Shown here: positions 33,091-47,573 of the stretch, one piece after another
Layout: each line of letters opens with the position of its first letter
Position numbering within the stretch: position 1 is the stretch's first letter
DNA from: Polytrichum commune
Lineage: Eukaryota; Streptophyta; Polytrichopsida; Polytrichales; Polytrichaceae
DNA: 64,000 nt
Direction: 5' to 3'
NCBI GenBank assembly: GCA_950295325.1
Contig: OX485803.1
Location: 8,618,001 to 8,682,000, forward strand
The notes under the pieces: generated by a model
Database searches by the model: none
What the model saw: only the letters and a program-made list of their open reading frames with translations
Told to the model about the DNA's origin: nothing
Program-made: the position numbers and the translations under genes

Positions 33091-35186
33091 AATATGATTT
33101 TAGTTGTGATATCCGGCAATAGTCTCTTACTTGGTCTTGGCCAAGGTAATCACAATTATTTCAATTACAACCATGGACCATGCCACATATACATGTCAAT
33201 CTAGTCTCACATGATTCTTTATCTAATTGATTCTAAATTGCTTGCATTCATGTTAACATCGTGTGACTTCTTCTTATTTAATTCATTTAGAATTAATTTC
33301 CCAAGACCATCATCTGGAATAAGTGTGAACAAGTTCTTTATTGAGAAAGTATAATTTCTCAATTTCAAGTGACTCTCCCCTCTCAGCTCTTTTAATATAA
33401 AGTCACTACTTACCAAGATATAGTTAGTCGAATCCTTTTGGCTACCTCCAACTCGCTCTCCATCCTCTTCAGACGATTGTCTTGCTCAATTCTCCTTTCG
33501 TATTCCCTGAAAGGTTAGTACGATTGAAACTCGAATGTTCACCAACAATAAGACTATAGCCTTCAACATTAGCATCTGAGTATAAGATTTCAACACAGTC
33601 TCCAAGGAATCTCTTTTTATTGTTCTCACATTTACTTTACAATTTAATTTTCACACCAGAAATTACACGCTACAACTTATAATCCAACAACATTACCAAT
33701 GACTATGGGGACATATTAGCCAATTGCCTCGCACATGAATAATTCACTTATTTGCACAATCTGTAAATTGTATTGGCTAAATTGAATTCCAAGTCACTCA
33801 CAACCGAGTAATCATCATGGTGTAATATTTAAAATAAAATAATCAAGGTCTCGATTCACCGACCAGATCTCTCTAGACCATAATCACTCCTCTCATTCGG
33901 GCTCGCAGTAATAATTTAAAGACGTAATTTATTCAAACAGAAGCCTGAATTCCTCTAGGTTCTGAACTTCGTACATTGCAAAATTATCCATACAATTTAT
34001 AAGTTCAATCATGCTCGGGAATTTCAGTTTAATTATCTCATATGGATTCGACCTGACTTGATTGTATATGATAAAAGAATTTAATTTAGTTTAATTTAAT
34101 CTAAACATTGGTTATATGTTCCGACCAACCCTTGGCTTCAAAGTTCACAATAATTTCGAGGTAAGGAATAAAATTACCCCAAAAACAAAACCAAAAAAAA
34201 ATAAAAAATGCAATCCTCTTGATTTCTATCTTCCTACACGGGAAATATTTGCAATGCCTCACACTTCTCCAGATCTTGTGCAAAATCTCTTAAGTGATCG
34301 GTTATGGGCACCTCTACTCTAGTTCATGAATGAAGGAACGTGGATACATTAAGGACGCGGATCTAGGAAGTTTGTCTATCATAGGGACACATATCTTAAC
34401 TGTCAAGCTACAAAGCAGCATTTGTCTGATTTACCTTAGATCAAAGACACAAAACTCAAATGGAAACCTGGTGGCCCCTTGCCAATCTTCATAACGGGTG
34501 ATATTTTTTTCTGCCATGTACGAACTGGGTACATTTCACATGAGAATCTAAGACCTTTGTTATATACTTGTCTGCTGTATTAGGTTCCCATACATTACAG
34601 TATGTGTTGATTTACCGTTGGTGGCTAAGGAATGTTTCTTGGCATGGCACCAGGTGCCCCTTGCCCATGCACATTGCATATTCCAATGGATGATATTTTC
34701 TAAATGGTAGCATGTGTGGACGTTTGTAACAACAATCTAAGTTCAAGGCATTCATAGTCGACTGGGTTCTTCTAACCTCTCACTAGGGTCATGTAATGTC
34801 GACATGGGTGAGATTTGTATTTTTTAGGCGAACGGAGTTAAGGTTTAAGTGGTGTTGGCTTGCGATTCATTGCCTTCATCATAGTTTTGACAACTGTCAT
34901 AGCCAATGATTAGCATTTAGATGAGCGGTTATGGGTTTACCTATACATTGATTGTGTGTTACCCTAAACTTTACTGCTTCAAAGTTTGTAGCAATTTTCG
35001 TTTTCAACAAATGCAAAGTCTCTTATTCTATCGGTTATAGATGCCCCGGCCTTATGTAGCTTGTGGTAAGTGACATGTCTATGGTAGGGCTTCGGCTTCA
35101 TGGCGTTAGAGTAAACTCATCCTTCATGGATGCGGAGACTTTGGGAAAAGTAAAGGGTTTAGGATGTATGGTCATTTCTTCTCGAT
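33091..35186. other. Non-coding stretch
   Basis: No gene or clear repeat is recognised in about 2 kb. Confidence 0.45.
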
Positions 35187-35440
35187 TGGACTCCACTACA
35201 CAATTTATGGTATTTAGTGTCATTTACTATTTGGAACTACACAATGATAAATGACTTCTAATCATTGATTTGACTTTATTCAATAAGGGTGGAATAGATC
35301 ATCTAGACATTACAAAACATTAAAACAAAAATATTTGATAAACGTTTACATTCTAGATCGTAAAAATATTATAGCACAATGTTAATTTGAATAATAAGTA
35401 GTGGCACTAGATATCCTAAACAATGTTGCCTACTTCGAGG
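35187..35440. repeat. Family S element, copy F (short subfamily)
   Basis: The left end cactacacaatttatggtat then ttagtgtcatt is a family S terminus. The right end near 35425-35440 (gtggcactagatatcctaaa) is its degraded inverse. Most of the interior matches copy G. Confidence 0.6.
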
Positions 35441-36300
35441 ATTTTGATGTCAATTTTGGAGTCAATTGGCTTGAAATAGACATCTTCATCCTATAGAATA
35501 GCTCTTTACGTGTCGACCTTCATAATGGATAAGTTTACATCCCTAACATGATATGAGTCCTACGCAATCATCCTATGTCAGTGAAAGAACAATGCAAATC
35601 TAGACATGTGATAGATTTGTGAATTTTCTAGGAATATAAAACAAGTTCTTAATGACACAAGTCAATTGCTCATGACTCATAGACTTGTAGTCCATGGACA
35701 CCACGAAGCTGTAGCGCAATTATAGGTTCACATACCTTACGTGTTGGTTTTACAAGCCACGGTTTTTTTTCCAACCGAGTATTGGTGGAAGAAAGAATTG
35801 TGTGCCACACCAATCTTTGCATAGCACATGTCTCCCTTGGTCATTCTACACTTGCTATTGGTGTGGCATAATGGGAGATATGAATCAACAATGAATAAGC
35901 TAAGCATAGTCCAAAGTTGAACTAGAGAATAAGTATGATTGATGATTCATATTAAAAACTCAAATATCCACTTGGACTTCCACCACAAAATTGTCATGGA
36001 TAACACATTATTTTTTGCATAGCGCCATGTGTCCATTATGTGATATTATGCTTGCCACATGGTGACTCAATTGCACACGAATTAATGACGATTTCGTTCA
36101 ACGGTGTGGCCCATACTGTAATGAGACCAATAATGTAGTTGATGAGTCATGGCAACAATAGTTTAAGCTATACCAGGTTCATGCATCACATTGAATTACA
36201 CACAAAGCCAAATACAAAGGATATCTCAAATTTAGATTCAATTGTAATATTTCAAGCTTGGGATCTAGAGATCCCATCTAGAGGTTTGTGCTACTAACTA

Positions 36301-36788
36301 CAATCCACCCTCTATAAATGTTAGGCTCTGGAGTAAAATTTTCCTAACATTTATAGTGAGTTAACATTGTAACAGTTATAAAGGGAGCTTTTTGAATGCT
36401 TAACAAATATAAATTCATTACAATTATGAAGGGAGAGTTTTGCAAAATCATCATATATAAAATATGTGTATCAAATCAATCTTTTATTTTTATGAAACAA
36501 AATAAGAATCAATATAGTCCATATGAATAATTTGATCACAAAAGTCAAATTTGGTGGCTTTTGCCACTTTGAAAGGTTGTGAGTCAATGTAATCGATGTC
36601 ATCACACAATATTGGATGTATTTCGTAGGTTAACATTTATAAGTGGCAAATTAACAAAGAGGGGAGTAAATTATTGTTAACATTTAACATAGTAAACATT
36701 CTAGTTAGCAATATGAGGGGAGTACGATTTTGTTAACAAATATAATGAGTTAACGCTTATAAGTGTAACATTTATCGAGGGTGGACTG
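36301..36788. mobile_element. pogo/Tc1-mariner-type MITE with TA target duplication
   Basis: The 488 bp element is flanked by TA at 36299-36300 and 36789-36790. The TIRs are CAATCCACCCTCTATAAATG on the left and CAGTCCACCCTCGATAAATG on the right, both followed by TTA (21 of 23 identical). Both subterminal regions carry taacatttataa-type words and ggggagta, closely resembling the ends of the autonomous pogo-type element at 59831-62850. It encodes no protein. Confidence 0.85.
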
Positions 36789-37322
36789 TACACCACTTAC
36801 GGTATTTAGTGTCGTCTACACTGTTTGCAAAGGGCCTAGACTTGATGCCTAGAGGTCTCATAGTGTCATGCCCACTACTTGGTAGTATGATTCCATTTGG
36901 CAACATAAGTAACTTCTTTGAGGAGGAAAATATCTGCATTATGACATTTACAGTAGCACAATGGGATACGTTAGGTGATAGTCTTGCGTTGTAGTCAACA
37001 AGGAGAAGATATTTTTGAGCATACAAATGTCATGTGTTTACATGTTAGTATGGAAGAGGAAGATATTTCTTGAGCATACTAATGACAACTGTCATTTGTG
37101 TACACTTTACTCAACCTTAACATACCATTGTGAGACGTAGGCATGCACATCATAACACTATTGAACCAACTCCATTCCAAGATATTAGTAAGCGCACTTG
37201 AATGCCAAGTGTCATGAGGTGACAATTATGGTGAAGTTGTTAATCATCAATTTAACTTAGCATATGCCTCAAAATAGGGTAAGTGATACTATCATGCATG
37301 TGACAATATATACCATAAACAT
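36789..37322 (-). repeat. Family S element, copy C (inverted), interrupted at its terminus by the pogo MITE
   Basis: It reads tacaccacttacggtattta, then gtgtc, from 36789. Removing the MITE restores a CACTAC-type terminus (actacaccacttacgg). It continues with segments shared with copies A and B in reverse order (aagcgcacttgaatgccaag, then gtgtc, then cctca..a.agggtaagtg) and ends near gtgacaatatataccataaa. Confidence 0.7.
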
Positions 37323-37884
37323 CATAATGATATTCATTCAACTCATATAGTAAATGTATGTGGGGAAGGATCATTTGTCTTCTTGAAAATTATGAACACA
37401 CCAACAAGTTGAAATAATGGTTCTCACCTTGTTGGTTTGTAGTATGTTAATATATGTTTCTACTTGATGGGTGAAATTTGGTGAGACATTTACCGTCCAT
37501 CCATTAAAAAAATCTCAAAGTTTGTCATGATATTGGCATCACTCATGCACCACGTCCCCTTTTGACCCTCTCAATCAAAAAGGTAGTCGGAATATGTTGT
37601 TGATGAATTCATAATGTATAATCAAGTAATAACCAAATTATTTCTAAAAATAAGTATACCACACATATGTTTTGAGTCTCTACAAATAAACAAACAAACA
37701 AAAAACATGGGTTTGGTATTTTATACAACGACACACAAAATCAAAATCTCTTGAACCAAGATGATCAACTGTGGGATGTATGTCATCCATGTTCATGTAC
37801 AAGTGCATGTATTTGCTAAACAATCAATGTATTCAAAATATGTTGGAGTTCACAGTAGAATGTTGGCACCTTACCTCACACTAA

Positions 37885-38382
37885 GGGCCACTTCACACAT
37901 GAGACTGAGAGCCCAAGACCATTGCACTTCAAGCACTCTCATTGGTGGAAAAGGCAGAGCCAGCTCGAGTTGGCTTCACACTATGCTTGAGGGACCAACG
38001 AAGTATGTGAATGCAAGATGGATGTAAAGTCTACATGGATTCGTACATGGCATCAAATGGATCATGTTCCATGGTCACTTGGACTATTTCCCAAACCCCC
38101 TCTTGGAGGTAAGCATAACACAAAACCGAGAGACTATGGCATTCTAAACGCTCAAAACAGTTGATTTATTCTATTTTATCATGTGTGAGGACCCCCATGA
38201 ATAGAAATTCATTGAAATAGCATTTGGATGAGGGCCTGGTCACATATGACTTCACACTACACTTGAGGATCGGTGACCACACTACATGGTTTTGGAGGTG
38301 TGTTGGGACAACCATTGGATACTTTCTTTTGGGCTCTTACAATTTCATGGTCACGGCTCTTGGCTCGTGTGTGAAGTGGCCC
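37885..38382. mobile_element. PIF/Harbinger-like element H2, copy 1
   Basis: This 498 bp element has ends GGGCCACTTCACACATGAG and, read inwards from the right, GGGCCACTTCACACACGAG. The left flank is TAA and the right flank TCA, an imperfect but plausible 3 bp target duplication. It is closely similar along its length to the copy at 57657-58165, for example in gagagac, catttggatgagggcc and catggtcacggctcttggctc. It has no transposase. Confidence 0.8.
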
Positions 38383-38385
38383 TCA

Positions 38386-41300
38386 TATCCCATCACTCCT
38401 CCTAATCACGAGCTCAAACAAGCTTACCTCGTAATCCTCGTTTTCTTAGCCACTTTGATTCTCAACAACTAAACCTTAAAACGGGTCTCTCTAAATACCC
38501 CCAACGAGCACTACACTTGTCAAGGCGGCGGGCAGGGGCAACACCAAAATTCCCAAAGCCTCAGCCCCTCGAGCTTGGCCTGACCCTTGCATTCTTGAAG
38601 GTCAATGGTCCATATAACCCATATTGAGCGCACTTCATTTTCAAGGTCCAAAACCCAATATATATGTAAACTTCCATTGAATAAATAAGCAATTGATTGG
38701 GATTTCCTTTTCGAAGTAAGACCGTCAATAAAGCATGTGATTAACTTGGAAGTCAATAATTTACAAAACCCTCTTTAGCATTGAGGTTATAATTTTTGTG
38801 ACTTACCATTGAAAGGGTCTTTGTCATTCTAAAATGGAACTAAAATTAGTGTTTTAATTTAGTACATTTATTTTATAATAGTTTAGGTGATACCTTCTAC
38901 TTTCATGGAGTAGTCATACACATTTAAACTAATTAAGTGTGATTAAATGTAATTAAGTGTAACATGCCATGCTCGGGGGGCCTGATTAAGTAAGTGGCCT
39001 CGACTCAATTAATAGACGTTAATTAACAGGCCTCGGATGAATTAACAAACCCTAATTAACAGACCATGCCTTTAGTAAGTAATATTACAAACCAATCAAA
39101 ATATAATGTACACAAATAGAATTAATTCATGAATATGTGAAAAAAGTGAACAAATAGAATTGTGAGAGTAACCATTTTGTTTGGATTGTAAGGATTGGCC
39201 CAACAAAGTGGGTCCACACAAATTCCAAGGTAAGACCAACCTTGAAATTGTAATCGAAAATATAATAAGACAATTATTTTTTCCACTTTGGATCTTTAGT
39301 GTAGATTATCAACAAAGTACCATCGTCATGAAAATTGCATGCAAAACATAAGTAGAATAAGAAGAAATTTATGAGACTGTGCATTCCATAAAGGTATTGA
39401 AGAAGGTGATATTTAAGTTCCAACTCATCCGGAATATTTGCAACACCAACCTAGATAGTAGAAATGCAACCCATGTAAGGTCAATATATTGTTGAGAGAC
39501 AAAGTAGAAAAACGAGAGTTCCATTGATAATTCAATATATTGTTTGAATGAATTGGTAAGAATAAAACCTCTATAAAAAATCCACTGAAGTTGTGAAAAA
39601 ATCGAGGGAAAATCTTGGTTTTTTGTGTGATATTCAATATGTTCATTCAAAATGAGCTCAAATGAATCATTATCATAATTACATTTTGTAACACGAGGAG
39701 CTTTAGTCTTGATTCAGTATAAACGATAGAAATAATTTGATTGGTATTGGATGGAGTTGCAAGCTTAAGGACCTTAAGCTTATTTCCAGAAGGTTCACCA
39801 CTTAAGTTGTTATTGTCTTTGGATTATTTTGGCACTTGAGGGTTTTTTATTTTTATTTTTAGTTTTTGGTTTTTTATTGGTTCTATAGATGATAATTCAT
39901 TCTTCTATTATAGGCGGAAGAAATGTGGGTTCAAGATATTTATGCAAAGTTTTATTCTTTGGGGTGATCCAAATATCATCCAGAGTCATACCAATGGACC
40001 CCACTCCAGTATTTGCATATTTTTTAAGTAAGCACTAAATTTTCTAATTGAATTCTTAAACTATCAAAAATAGGTAGTAGCTTGTCCAAAGCATTGAGAG
40101 GAGTAACACGCACTTAAAGTATATGAAATAATTTTTTTGAAATCAAAGTTAAAAGAATATTTAAAAATGAAACAAAAACATGAAATTTAAACATCGAACA
40201 TGCAAAATAAAGTGAGGAATTGTAAACAACCCACCTCATATCTTGAAGTCCACCAAGTTACTTACCAATTTTTTTTCTTTTCATTATGTCATTATTGAGC
40301 TTAACCGCTTTCAAAAACGTTGTTTCCCATCAAGCCTCCCTCCAAGACTCAATACGATTGGCAAAAATTTGACAAACATCTGCTACATTTAGGGTGACCT
40401 TGATGATGTTGTTTATTTCAAAAATTGTGGAATCATAAACCACAAAAACTTCTTTAGTCAATTGTTATGAAGGAAATTTAAAATTTTGATGAAAAACATA
40501 ATATACAAAATAAGGATTGAAAACAAATTTATACCGACTTCGCAACATTATTTTGTATAACCAGAGATCAAAAACCTTGTTAGAGATATGCATCTTAGGG
40601 AACTTCAATGACATAAAAAACGTAGGAGTAAAATTCTAGAGCTCCCAACATTTAATACTTTTGGTGTCACAAGATGTTGAAAGTTCTTCTTGATTCATTT
40701 AAGATTCATCATAACATAAATCATAATATCATTTAACTTGAACCAAACACTCTATATCTAGACAAGGATCTGCAATTGGTGAACGCTTCACAAGGCTAGA
40801 ATCTAATTTGACATGTTTAGCGTCCACCTGCTACCCATTGAAAAACCTTTAATGTTGGCATAATCCTTCAAGCTTAAGTGCCTAATCCAAATCCCAACTT
40901 CAATCTCAAATGCGTTACATGTAAACCTACAAGGACATGGCAAAACCAACAACCATCTAGGAGCAAGGAGGCAAAAATAGTGCAAATAAGAGTTGATGCA
41001 ATTGGCCACAACAAACTAGGAACCCTAGTGGGAGATCGTGATTCGTGAGAAGACAATGATAGGTTGGTGGTGAGAGACACAATAGACCTCTCCACCTAAG
41101 TCACCACCTATCTACCCCTAGACGAGGTAGGGGGTAGATAGATGGTTGCCACCCAATTTTAGCAGGTGCCCTATGGTGGTGATGGTTGTGGGTAATGGCG
41201 TGGCTCCAATGCTCCCACTATTGATCTTTCATTGCCAACAACTCTTTAATTTTCTCCCTTTCCCATTTGTAATTCTAGTTGCCCACAATGTAGGCATAAA

Positions 41301-42963
41301 TTTGGTGACATTTAGCCAAATTAAAAAGTGTTGGTTCCGACAAATATATGTATTGGGACATGTAAATGTACATTATGATGCTCCCCAATCATGGTTGTTA
41401 ATTTAGAAAACTATTGAGTAGACAATAATTTCAAATTGTGAACTTCTTAGACAAGTATGTATTTCATAACTGCAAAAATAAGTTTGTTAAAGTAGTACTG
41501 GTGGATGGTTATTCATATCAACTATCAATTTCAAATCATCCTATTTTTATATTCATTTTTTTGTGTTTAATCAATTGAGAACTAGATCTTTAGAACACAT
41601 TTTAATATAACATAACTGATGTTATCGTATTGTATTTAACGCCAGTTTGACTCTTGAGAGTAAAAGTGTTTTCTATTGACAAATTTGCGTTTCAATAAAA
41701 AAAACCATCAACTATCTAAAAATTTGTATGGGGCGGATAACTATCAAGAACTATTGGTTGTTGAAGTTTTGGTTTCTTGCAACATATGCACCGGTAATGA
41801 CAATTATGAAATACAAGTGTTGTGCCAGAATCGTAAGTAATGAAAAGGTAATGAGTCCAGTGAGCAGTCTACAGTCTACGTGACAAAGCATAGCATGTGA
41901 GTCATTTGAGAGTGAGCCATTTGAGAGTGAGAAGATGATGCAAGCCAAGGGAATAAAGAGATACGATAAAGAAGCGATTGTCAATATGTAAGGGTGTGTG
42001 TTATTGTATGTCAAAATTGATATGATGGATGCCTTAGATAAGTCACGTGGTCCCCCGTGACATTAAGTTTAGTTGAGACTAATGATGGTTGAGACTTTGT
42101 GGGCAAGAAATTTCATTGATGAAAACACACTCTCGCATTATTATTATCCATCTTATCCCATACCAAAAAACCATATGAAAATGGGTTTTATTATCTTAAT
42201 CCATACCAAACACCTAAACTACACTAGACGATAGTCAAAATGTGTGGATTACAACACCCTATATGTTTGTGGCCATTTTTTTTCTCCCAAATGTGGATTA
42301 GACTAATATGATGTCTTCAAAATTGCATAACATTTCTCAAGGTTTCTTTCATGTTCATGGGGCTCAACAGTAGATTTGAGAATAAAGACTCCGGATGTTG
42401 GAATCTCACTGTAACCCGTTTGAATAGGAAGTCAGGGAACTTGAACATAACTCGTCAGCTGATTAATGTTATGTAAATATGACATCAAACCAACTTTGAA
42501 AACCAACATGTAAATTGCATCCAATTTCAGAGTTTTTAATGCTTGGATGAATGAGAGGTCCACTCATATGCGATAATGCCTTCTCTCCCAACTTGTATAA
42601 ACCCCCCCCCCCCCCCCATCACTTGTTAAAGCCTGGCAAGTGGCCCCTTGTATAACCGGCCATCACAGTATACTCACATCAAGCCCATAGCTACACGCCA
42701 AATGACTCAGCATGCAAAACACAACAAACTATTCTCTAAACTGTAGCACAAAAGGCTGCCATGCCAGGTGGCATCTTGAAAGTCGTCATGAGATTTTTTA
42801 TTTTTTTTATTTTTGTTTTGTTTTCTACTTTTATGTTCACTTATTCATTGTCATCCATTGGACACATGCAATAGTAGGTGTCTTGATACACACGCTCTTG
42901 TACACCCTAGCTTCACGAAGGTTTACACTAACTAGGGGGCCTAGACACCCCTTAACTGGGCTA
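38386..42963. other. Long non-coding stretch
   Basis: No gene or dated element is recognised over about 4.6 kb. A TTAATTAA-rich patch lies at about 38930-39060 and a C-run at 42602-42618. Short open frames have no family motif. Confidence 0.45.
42602..42618. repeat. Poly-C run
   Basis: About 17 consecutive C residues. Confidence 0.9.
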
Positions 42964-43046
42964 GGGCGAACCAACCCATACACTGGTTCCTTGGAGGCAA
43001 GGGTTTAGGCATCCAACAAGGAACGAGTGTATGGGTTGGTTCGCCC
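42964..43046. repeat. Short strong hairpin, 30 bp arms
   Basis: The arm 42964-42993 begins gggcgaaccaacccatacac. It matches the reverse complement of 43017-43046 with one mismatch in 30. The loop is 23 bases. The size is compatible with a small RNA precursor or a remnant MITE. Confidence 0.9.
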
Positions 43047-45199
43047 AAATCCCTTAGCTGGCCTTACTCTCTCATCCAAGCTTGAAGATGGGTTTCTTAA
43101 ACTAGGAGAAGCATTTTGTTGGGTGGGGACTTACAAGATTAAATGCGAAAATGACGTCATGTTAGTGCTACTTCATTTGATCCATACCTTGGACCCGGAC
43201 CCTGATGCAAAACTCTTTGGTCCATAATTTTGCTTTTGACCAATATGTTCGTTTGGTGTTGGATTTCCTTTGGTCATGGATCCTAGTGTAAACCTACGTT
43301 GATTAGATGGCCCTAATTATCCTTTGTGCCCCTTTTCACTTACTCTATATTACGTTATATAGGTATATGATTTAAAATGGTGATGAAATTGTTATGATGT
43401 GCTAATCAAAGTGGTCTTTATGACTTGTCATGTAGAAGCAAGTGCCCTATCCCCCTTCTTTGAGTGCCACAAAATCAAACTTTGGGGTCGATTATGAATA
43501 GTGTGGTCACACCCAATTAAAAGTACATTGTATTTAGCATGGCAACTAGACCTAATGGCGACCCTTACGCAAACCCATCCCACATAAATTGTTCCTTGAA
43601 TTATACGTACTTTGCACATGAACATTTAGGGTTGGTTTTGGACACACCTTTAATCAACACTTTTAAGATTCATAGTTTATTCACATGGTGTTTGATTACT
43701 TCATCCTAAGATGTTTAGAAAGTTGTGCTCTCTTACCCAACAAATTATTATAAAAACAAAGAATTTTTAGTAGGTTGGATAGTCATAGGTGCAATTATCA
43801 TGATTCAAGGTAGAAAAGGCAAACCAAACACCGCACAATTGCAAAGTATTAGGCATGCATGTTTTTAGAACCCATTTTGTTTTGTTTGAACCAATTTATT
43901 ACAAGTAACACAAGACATTTCTCGTAGTGACATGTCTCTTTTGTTATCATTCGTGGGGTGTAGTCTAGCCCACCCTTTTCTTATCTGTTGCTAGAGATAT
44001 ATTTGGATGGCGATTTATATATCTTGCCAAAAGGAATTGTTCATTTCACAATGTAAGTGTTCGTTGCATCAACCACATTATACAATGTACACAACCGCAT
44101 GCAACGTCAAATTTCATGTCAATGGTTTATTTTCATGAAGTATCAATAACTAAGGTGCTTCATTGGATGCGTATTTACAATCATGTCACTTGTCTACATG
44201 TTGGACTCATCTAGGATTTCGGTAACTATGGACATTCCGGCCAATTCCGAACTAAATCAGTGCTTGACATCATCCTTTGAATCCCCTCAATATTGGAACT
44301 TCTTCCCACACTTTTGTTGTTGTGTGTCATATGTGACTTCTATTGATTTTATACTATGCCTATATGACCATATAGCTGTGTGTTTGCATTATGTTTTTGT
44401 TTGTTATCACACAATGTCTCCAAAAGTACGAGGTTACCTAAATATCATTTACTCAGGTCTTCTACATTGAATTGCGAAGGGAATACCCTTGCCAAGTTGG
44501 AGTTTCCACAATGTCCATCCTTGGTACTATGTTCACCAATGCCTTTAAGTTCGGCACCTACTTCAAGTCCATTTCTACAAGGAAGAGAATAAAACAGAGA
44601 CAGACAAACAAGCAAATCGTTTTGAGGTGGGGGGGGGGGGATGTAGAAAGCACTTGGAATTTCGACACAGTATATTTTGGATGGAGCAACCATGATGCCC
44701 TTGGTTTGTCAATGAATGACAATAGACACCTTTGTCTTCCTTTCCACTAACTTATTTCTTGTTGTTTCCTAGTGTCCTTACTATGTCAAACGATGAATCA
44801 CTTGACTTGTGCATGATTGATACAAAAAGAAAAGAAAACAATGTATAGTTACTTTTGAATTTGAGGAGGATGGACATGTGTATATTGCTAAGAATACTTT
44901 TTTTTCTTTTTCTTTTTTTTTGTTTGAGAAATGTAGAACTTTTTGGAGAAACAAAATCCACGTTTGTGTGACCCAAAAGGGACTCTTCAAGTGCATGCAA
45001 ATGGTTCATCAATTGCTAGAAGTGATTACATTGTTTATCCCAATCAGTGCATGTGGTACTAATTCCCCAAACATGCACTATTTTGCCAAGACTCAAAATT
45101 AATGAGATTTGAAATTTTTACTGAGTGATATGTAATTCATGAACACATGCTCATTTACCATACATTCCAAGAAAATCAGTGTGTGTTTCAGGGTTTAGG
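43047..45199. other. Non-coding stretch
   Basis: No gene is recognised. A G-run lies at about 44629-44641 and a TTTTC-rich patch at 44898-44922. Confidence 0.45.
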
Positions 45200-45396
45200 G
45201 TACAAGAAAACCATGCTAAACATCATAATGTAGAGATTTTTTCACTCATAAAAACTACTTATATTGCCAAATAGTATCACGTTGACAATTAACGAACATG
45301 ACACATTGAGACCACTAGGCATCTAGTTTAGACTATGCGCCAATAGTGTGTGTGACGCTAAATACCACAAACAATGTGTTGTGCTTACCTTTATAT
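45200..45396 (+). repeat. Family S, partial copy E (right end)
   Basis: It shares with the right end of copy A the segments gacacattgagacca...aggcatctagttt and gtgtgtgacgctaaatacca, and ends at about aaacaatgtgttg. The left part is missing or too diverged. Confidence 0.6.
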
Positions 45397-45939
45397 TTAC
45401 TTGCCCGTATCAAAGTGACAAATTTATTACTTCCCTCATACCCTTACAACATATAAATGCATATTGTGCAAAGAATTGTCATTGTAGAAACACGCTTGCA
45501 TTTGCTTGAACAATTAGTTTTCTGCATTCATATAGAATCATTAAGAAGTCTTTGGCTCGAGTGTCATTTTTTGTGCTCGGTTTTAGATGCACACTACATC
45601 AACATAACATCATACTGACTTCCATTCAATTTATACACGGAGTCCTAGTGAATTCACGCAACTCGAATGTTCCTTAGATTTGTTGGGCAAATCTGAAAAA
45701 GAAAAGCAAAGTCAAATAAATAAAATAAAAATCTCATCACCTTTCTGGACCTTCCCAACTCCCAGTTGACGCTACATAATGTTATGACATACCACTCAAA
45801 CTATTGCTATGTTGGATTTAAGTACATCTACATTACACATGAATTCAAAATTGTGGCTACATCAAATATATAGTGTAGCTACTAGAACAATTTTAGTTTT
45901 TGGAATAAGAATTATTTGACCTCTATTATTCCTTCATTC

Positions 45940-46400
45940 CAATTGGGCCTCACCCCACGTCACTGAGTCGCTGTGAACGTCTCCCGTGTGGTCATGGGCT
46001 AGGAAGATCTCGACCGTCGATTGCGATTTGACATATCGAAAGGTTCCTATGTTACCCTGGCTTCTAACTTCTCTTCCCTTCGGACAAAGCTTGAAAAACT
46101 TCACGTTGGATGAAATCTCCACCTCCATCCACTCACGAATCTTGGACAAAAAAATTCAAACGAAATCCTTCACTAAAAGGATTCCAAAAGAGATGATGCC
46201 AACAAAGAGGTTCAATCTCCTACCTCTCCCTTCTAGAAGGTAGAACCAAGGGTGCTAGCCACCAACTCCAAGCCCTTTTTAATACCAATCCTGGAATGAA
46301 ATGGAATGGAATTTAACCACTTGAATGAGAGCATTTGTGTGAGAATTTGAAGATTCCAACAGGGTTCCCTAAGTCCCCAATGGAGTTCTCCTTCATTTAC
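45940..46400. repeat. Dispersed repeat T, copy 2 (rearranged)
   Basis: It begins cacgtcactgagtcgctg (45957), matching copy 1. The segment corresponding to ggagatttcatcca.cgtga lies inverted at about 46090-46112. The segment gagagcatttgtgtgagaa lies direct at 46325. The rearranged order suggests either an internal inversion or two copies. Confidence 0.5.
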
Positions 46401-47573
46401 AGCGCCTCAATGACATGGAGCCTCACCATACTAGACTAAGGTCGTCTTTGACCCCGATTTAGAAGGAAGTGAATTTGGCTTTAGAAAGCAATCACCGAGC
46501 TCTGCAACAAATGTTTCTCAACATTTGTAACAAAGTCAAACCACAATGTGCAGACAGGGGGAAATTAACCCCTTGATTAACCATTTTTTGAGCATTTTTC
46601 ACCCTCGGTCTCCTAGGTTGGTGTCAATGAAACTTTACCCTTGTGGACCCGGGATTTGCTCTGCTCAGAATCTGCTACTATGGATTATTGCTTCTGTCTC
46701 ACACTCATTCCTGATCCATAAAAGACACAAACAAAAACAAAGGAAACCAAAAATCATTTATTGTGGGACCGGCCCATGCTGTTTTCGGTCAGCATTGTAT
46801 TGTGTAAAGCATTGCATTCAACTGTTGGAATTGCTTGAGGATTTTGGGGCATCGTGTTAAAGGTGGGTGGGTCTTAATTGGTTACTTTTTCCAAGTAGCC
46901 CACTTCTCCCCTGGGATATGAAACACACGACCAAGATAGTATGAGATGGTTAGCGAATTGAAATCAAGGCCATAACCACATTCCTCGTAATTTTCGGAGC
47001 TCGTATGAATATTTTATGCATCATCGAAGTGAAGAATCTTGTGATCACTAAGTGGTCATGTAGGTCCCGTTCCCCCCTCCCTCTGTCCCCCGTCTTGCAG
47101 ACTATTGAGCTTGGAATGGTTAGCATATTCTGAGCACATTCTCCAATCTGTTTAAAACTTGTGTTTGTAGATCAACGCCTATTCGACTATAGGTGTCCAC
47201 GTTATTGTTGTGCTGGATTTAGGCACGTCTACCTTAGCTATCGACAAGTGACTACCTACGTTATGCATTGTGACCCGTGACTCAACCATAAGTATCCAAA
47301 TTGGAATGCTTGATGCAAAAACTCACATGAAGAGTCCATGAGTTTCGCATTTCCTCTAGCTTTGATGTCAATCTACTGAAGACCGAAATTATGGTCTTCA
47401 GCTAAAACAAGAGGGAACTCAATTGAAAAGGAGATTTCTCGGGTTATGCCCAATAGAGCGGATGAATAAATGCCTTCATGTTGATTCCAACTCACATGGT
47501 TATTTTGACTCATTAAATAAGAGGTGGTGAATTGCAAGTATGAAAGCTTCAATGGCCACCTTGAGGAACGAAG
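46401..47573. other. Non-coding stretch
   Basis: No gene is recognised. An open frame at 46546-46860 has no motif. Confidence 0.45.

Noticed and set aside
37761-38472. Open frames of 80-90 codons
   Set aside because: They lie mostly within the non-coding H2 element and differ from the frames in its second copy.
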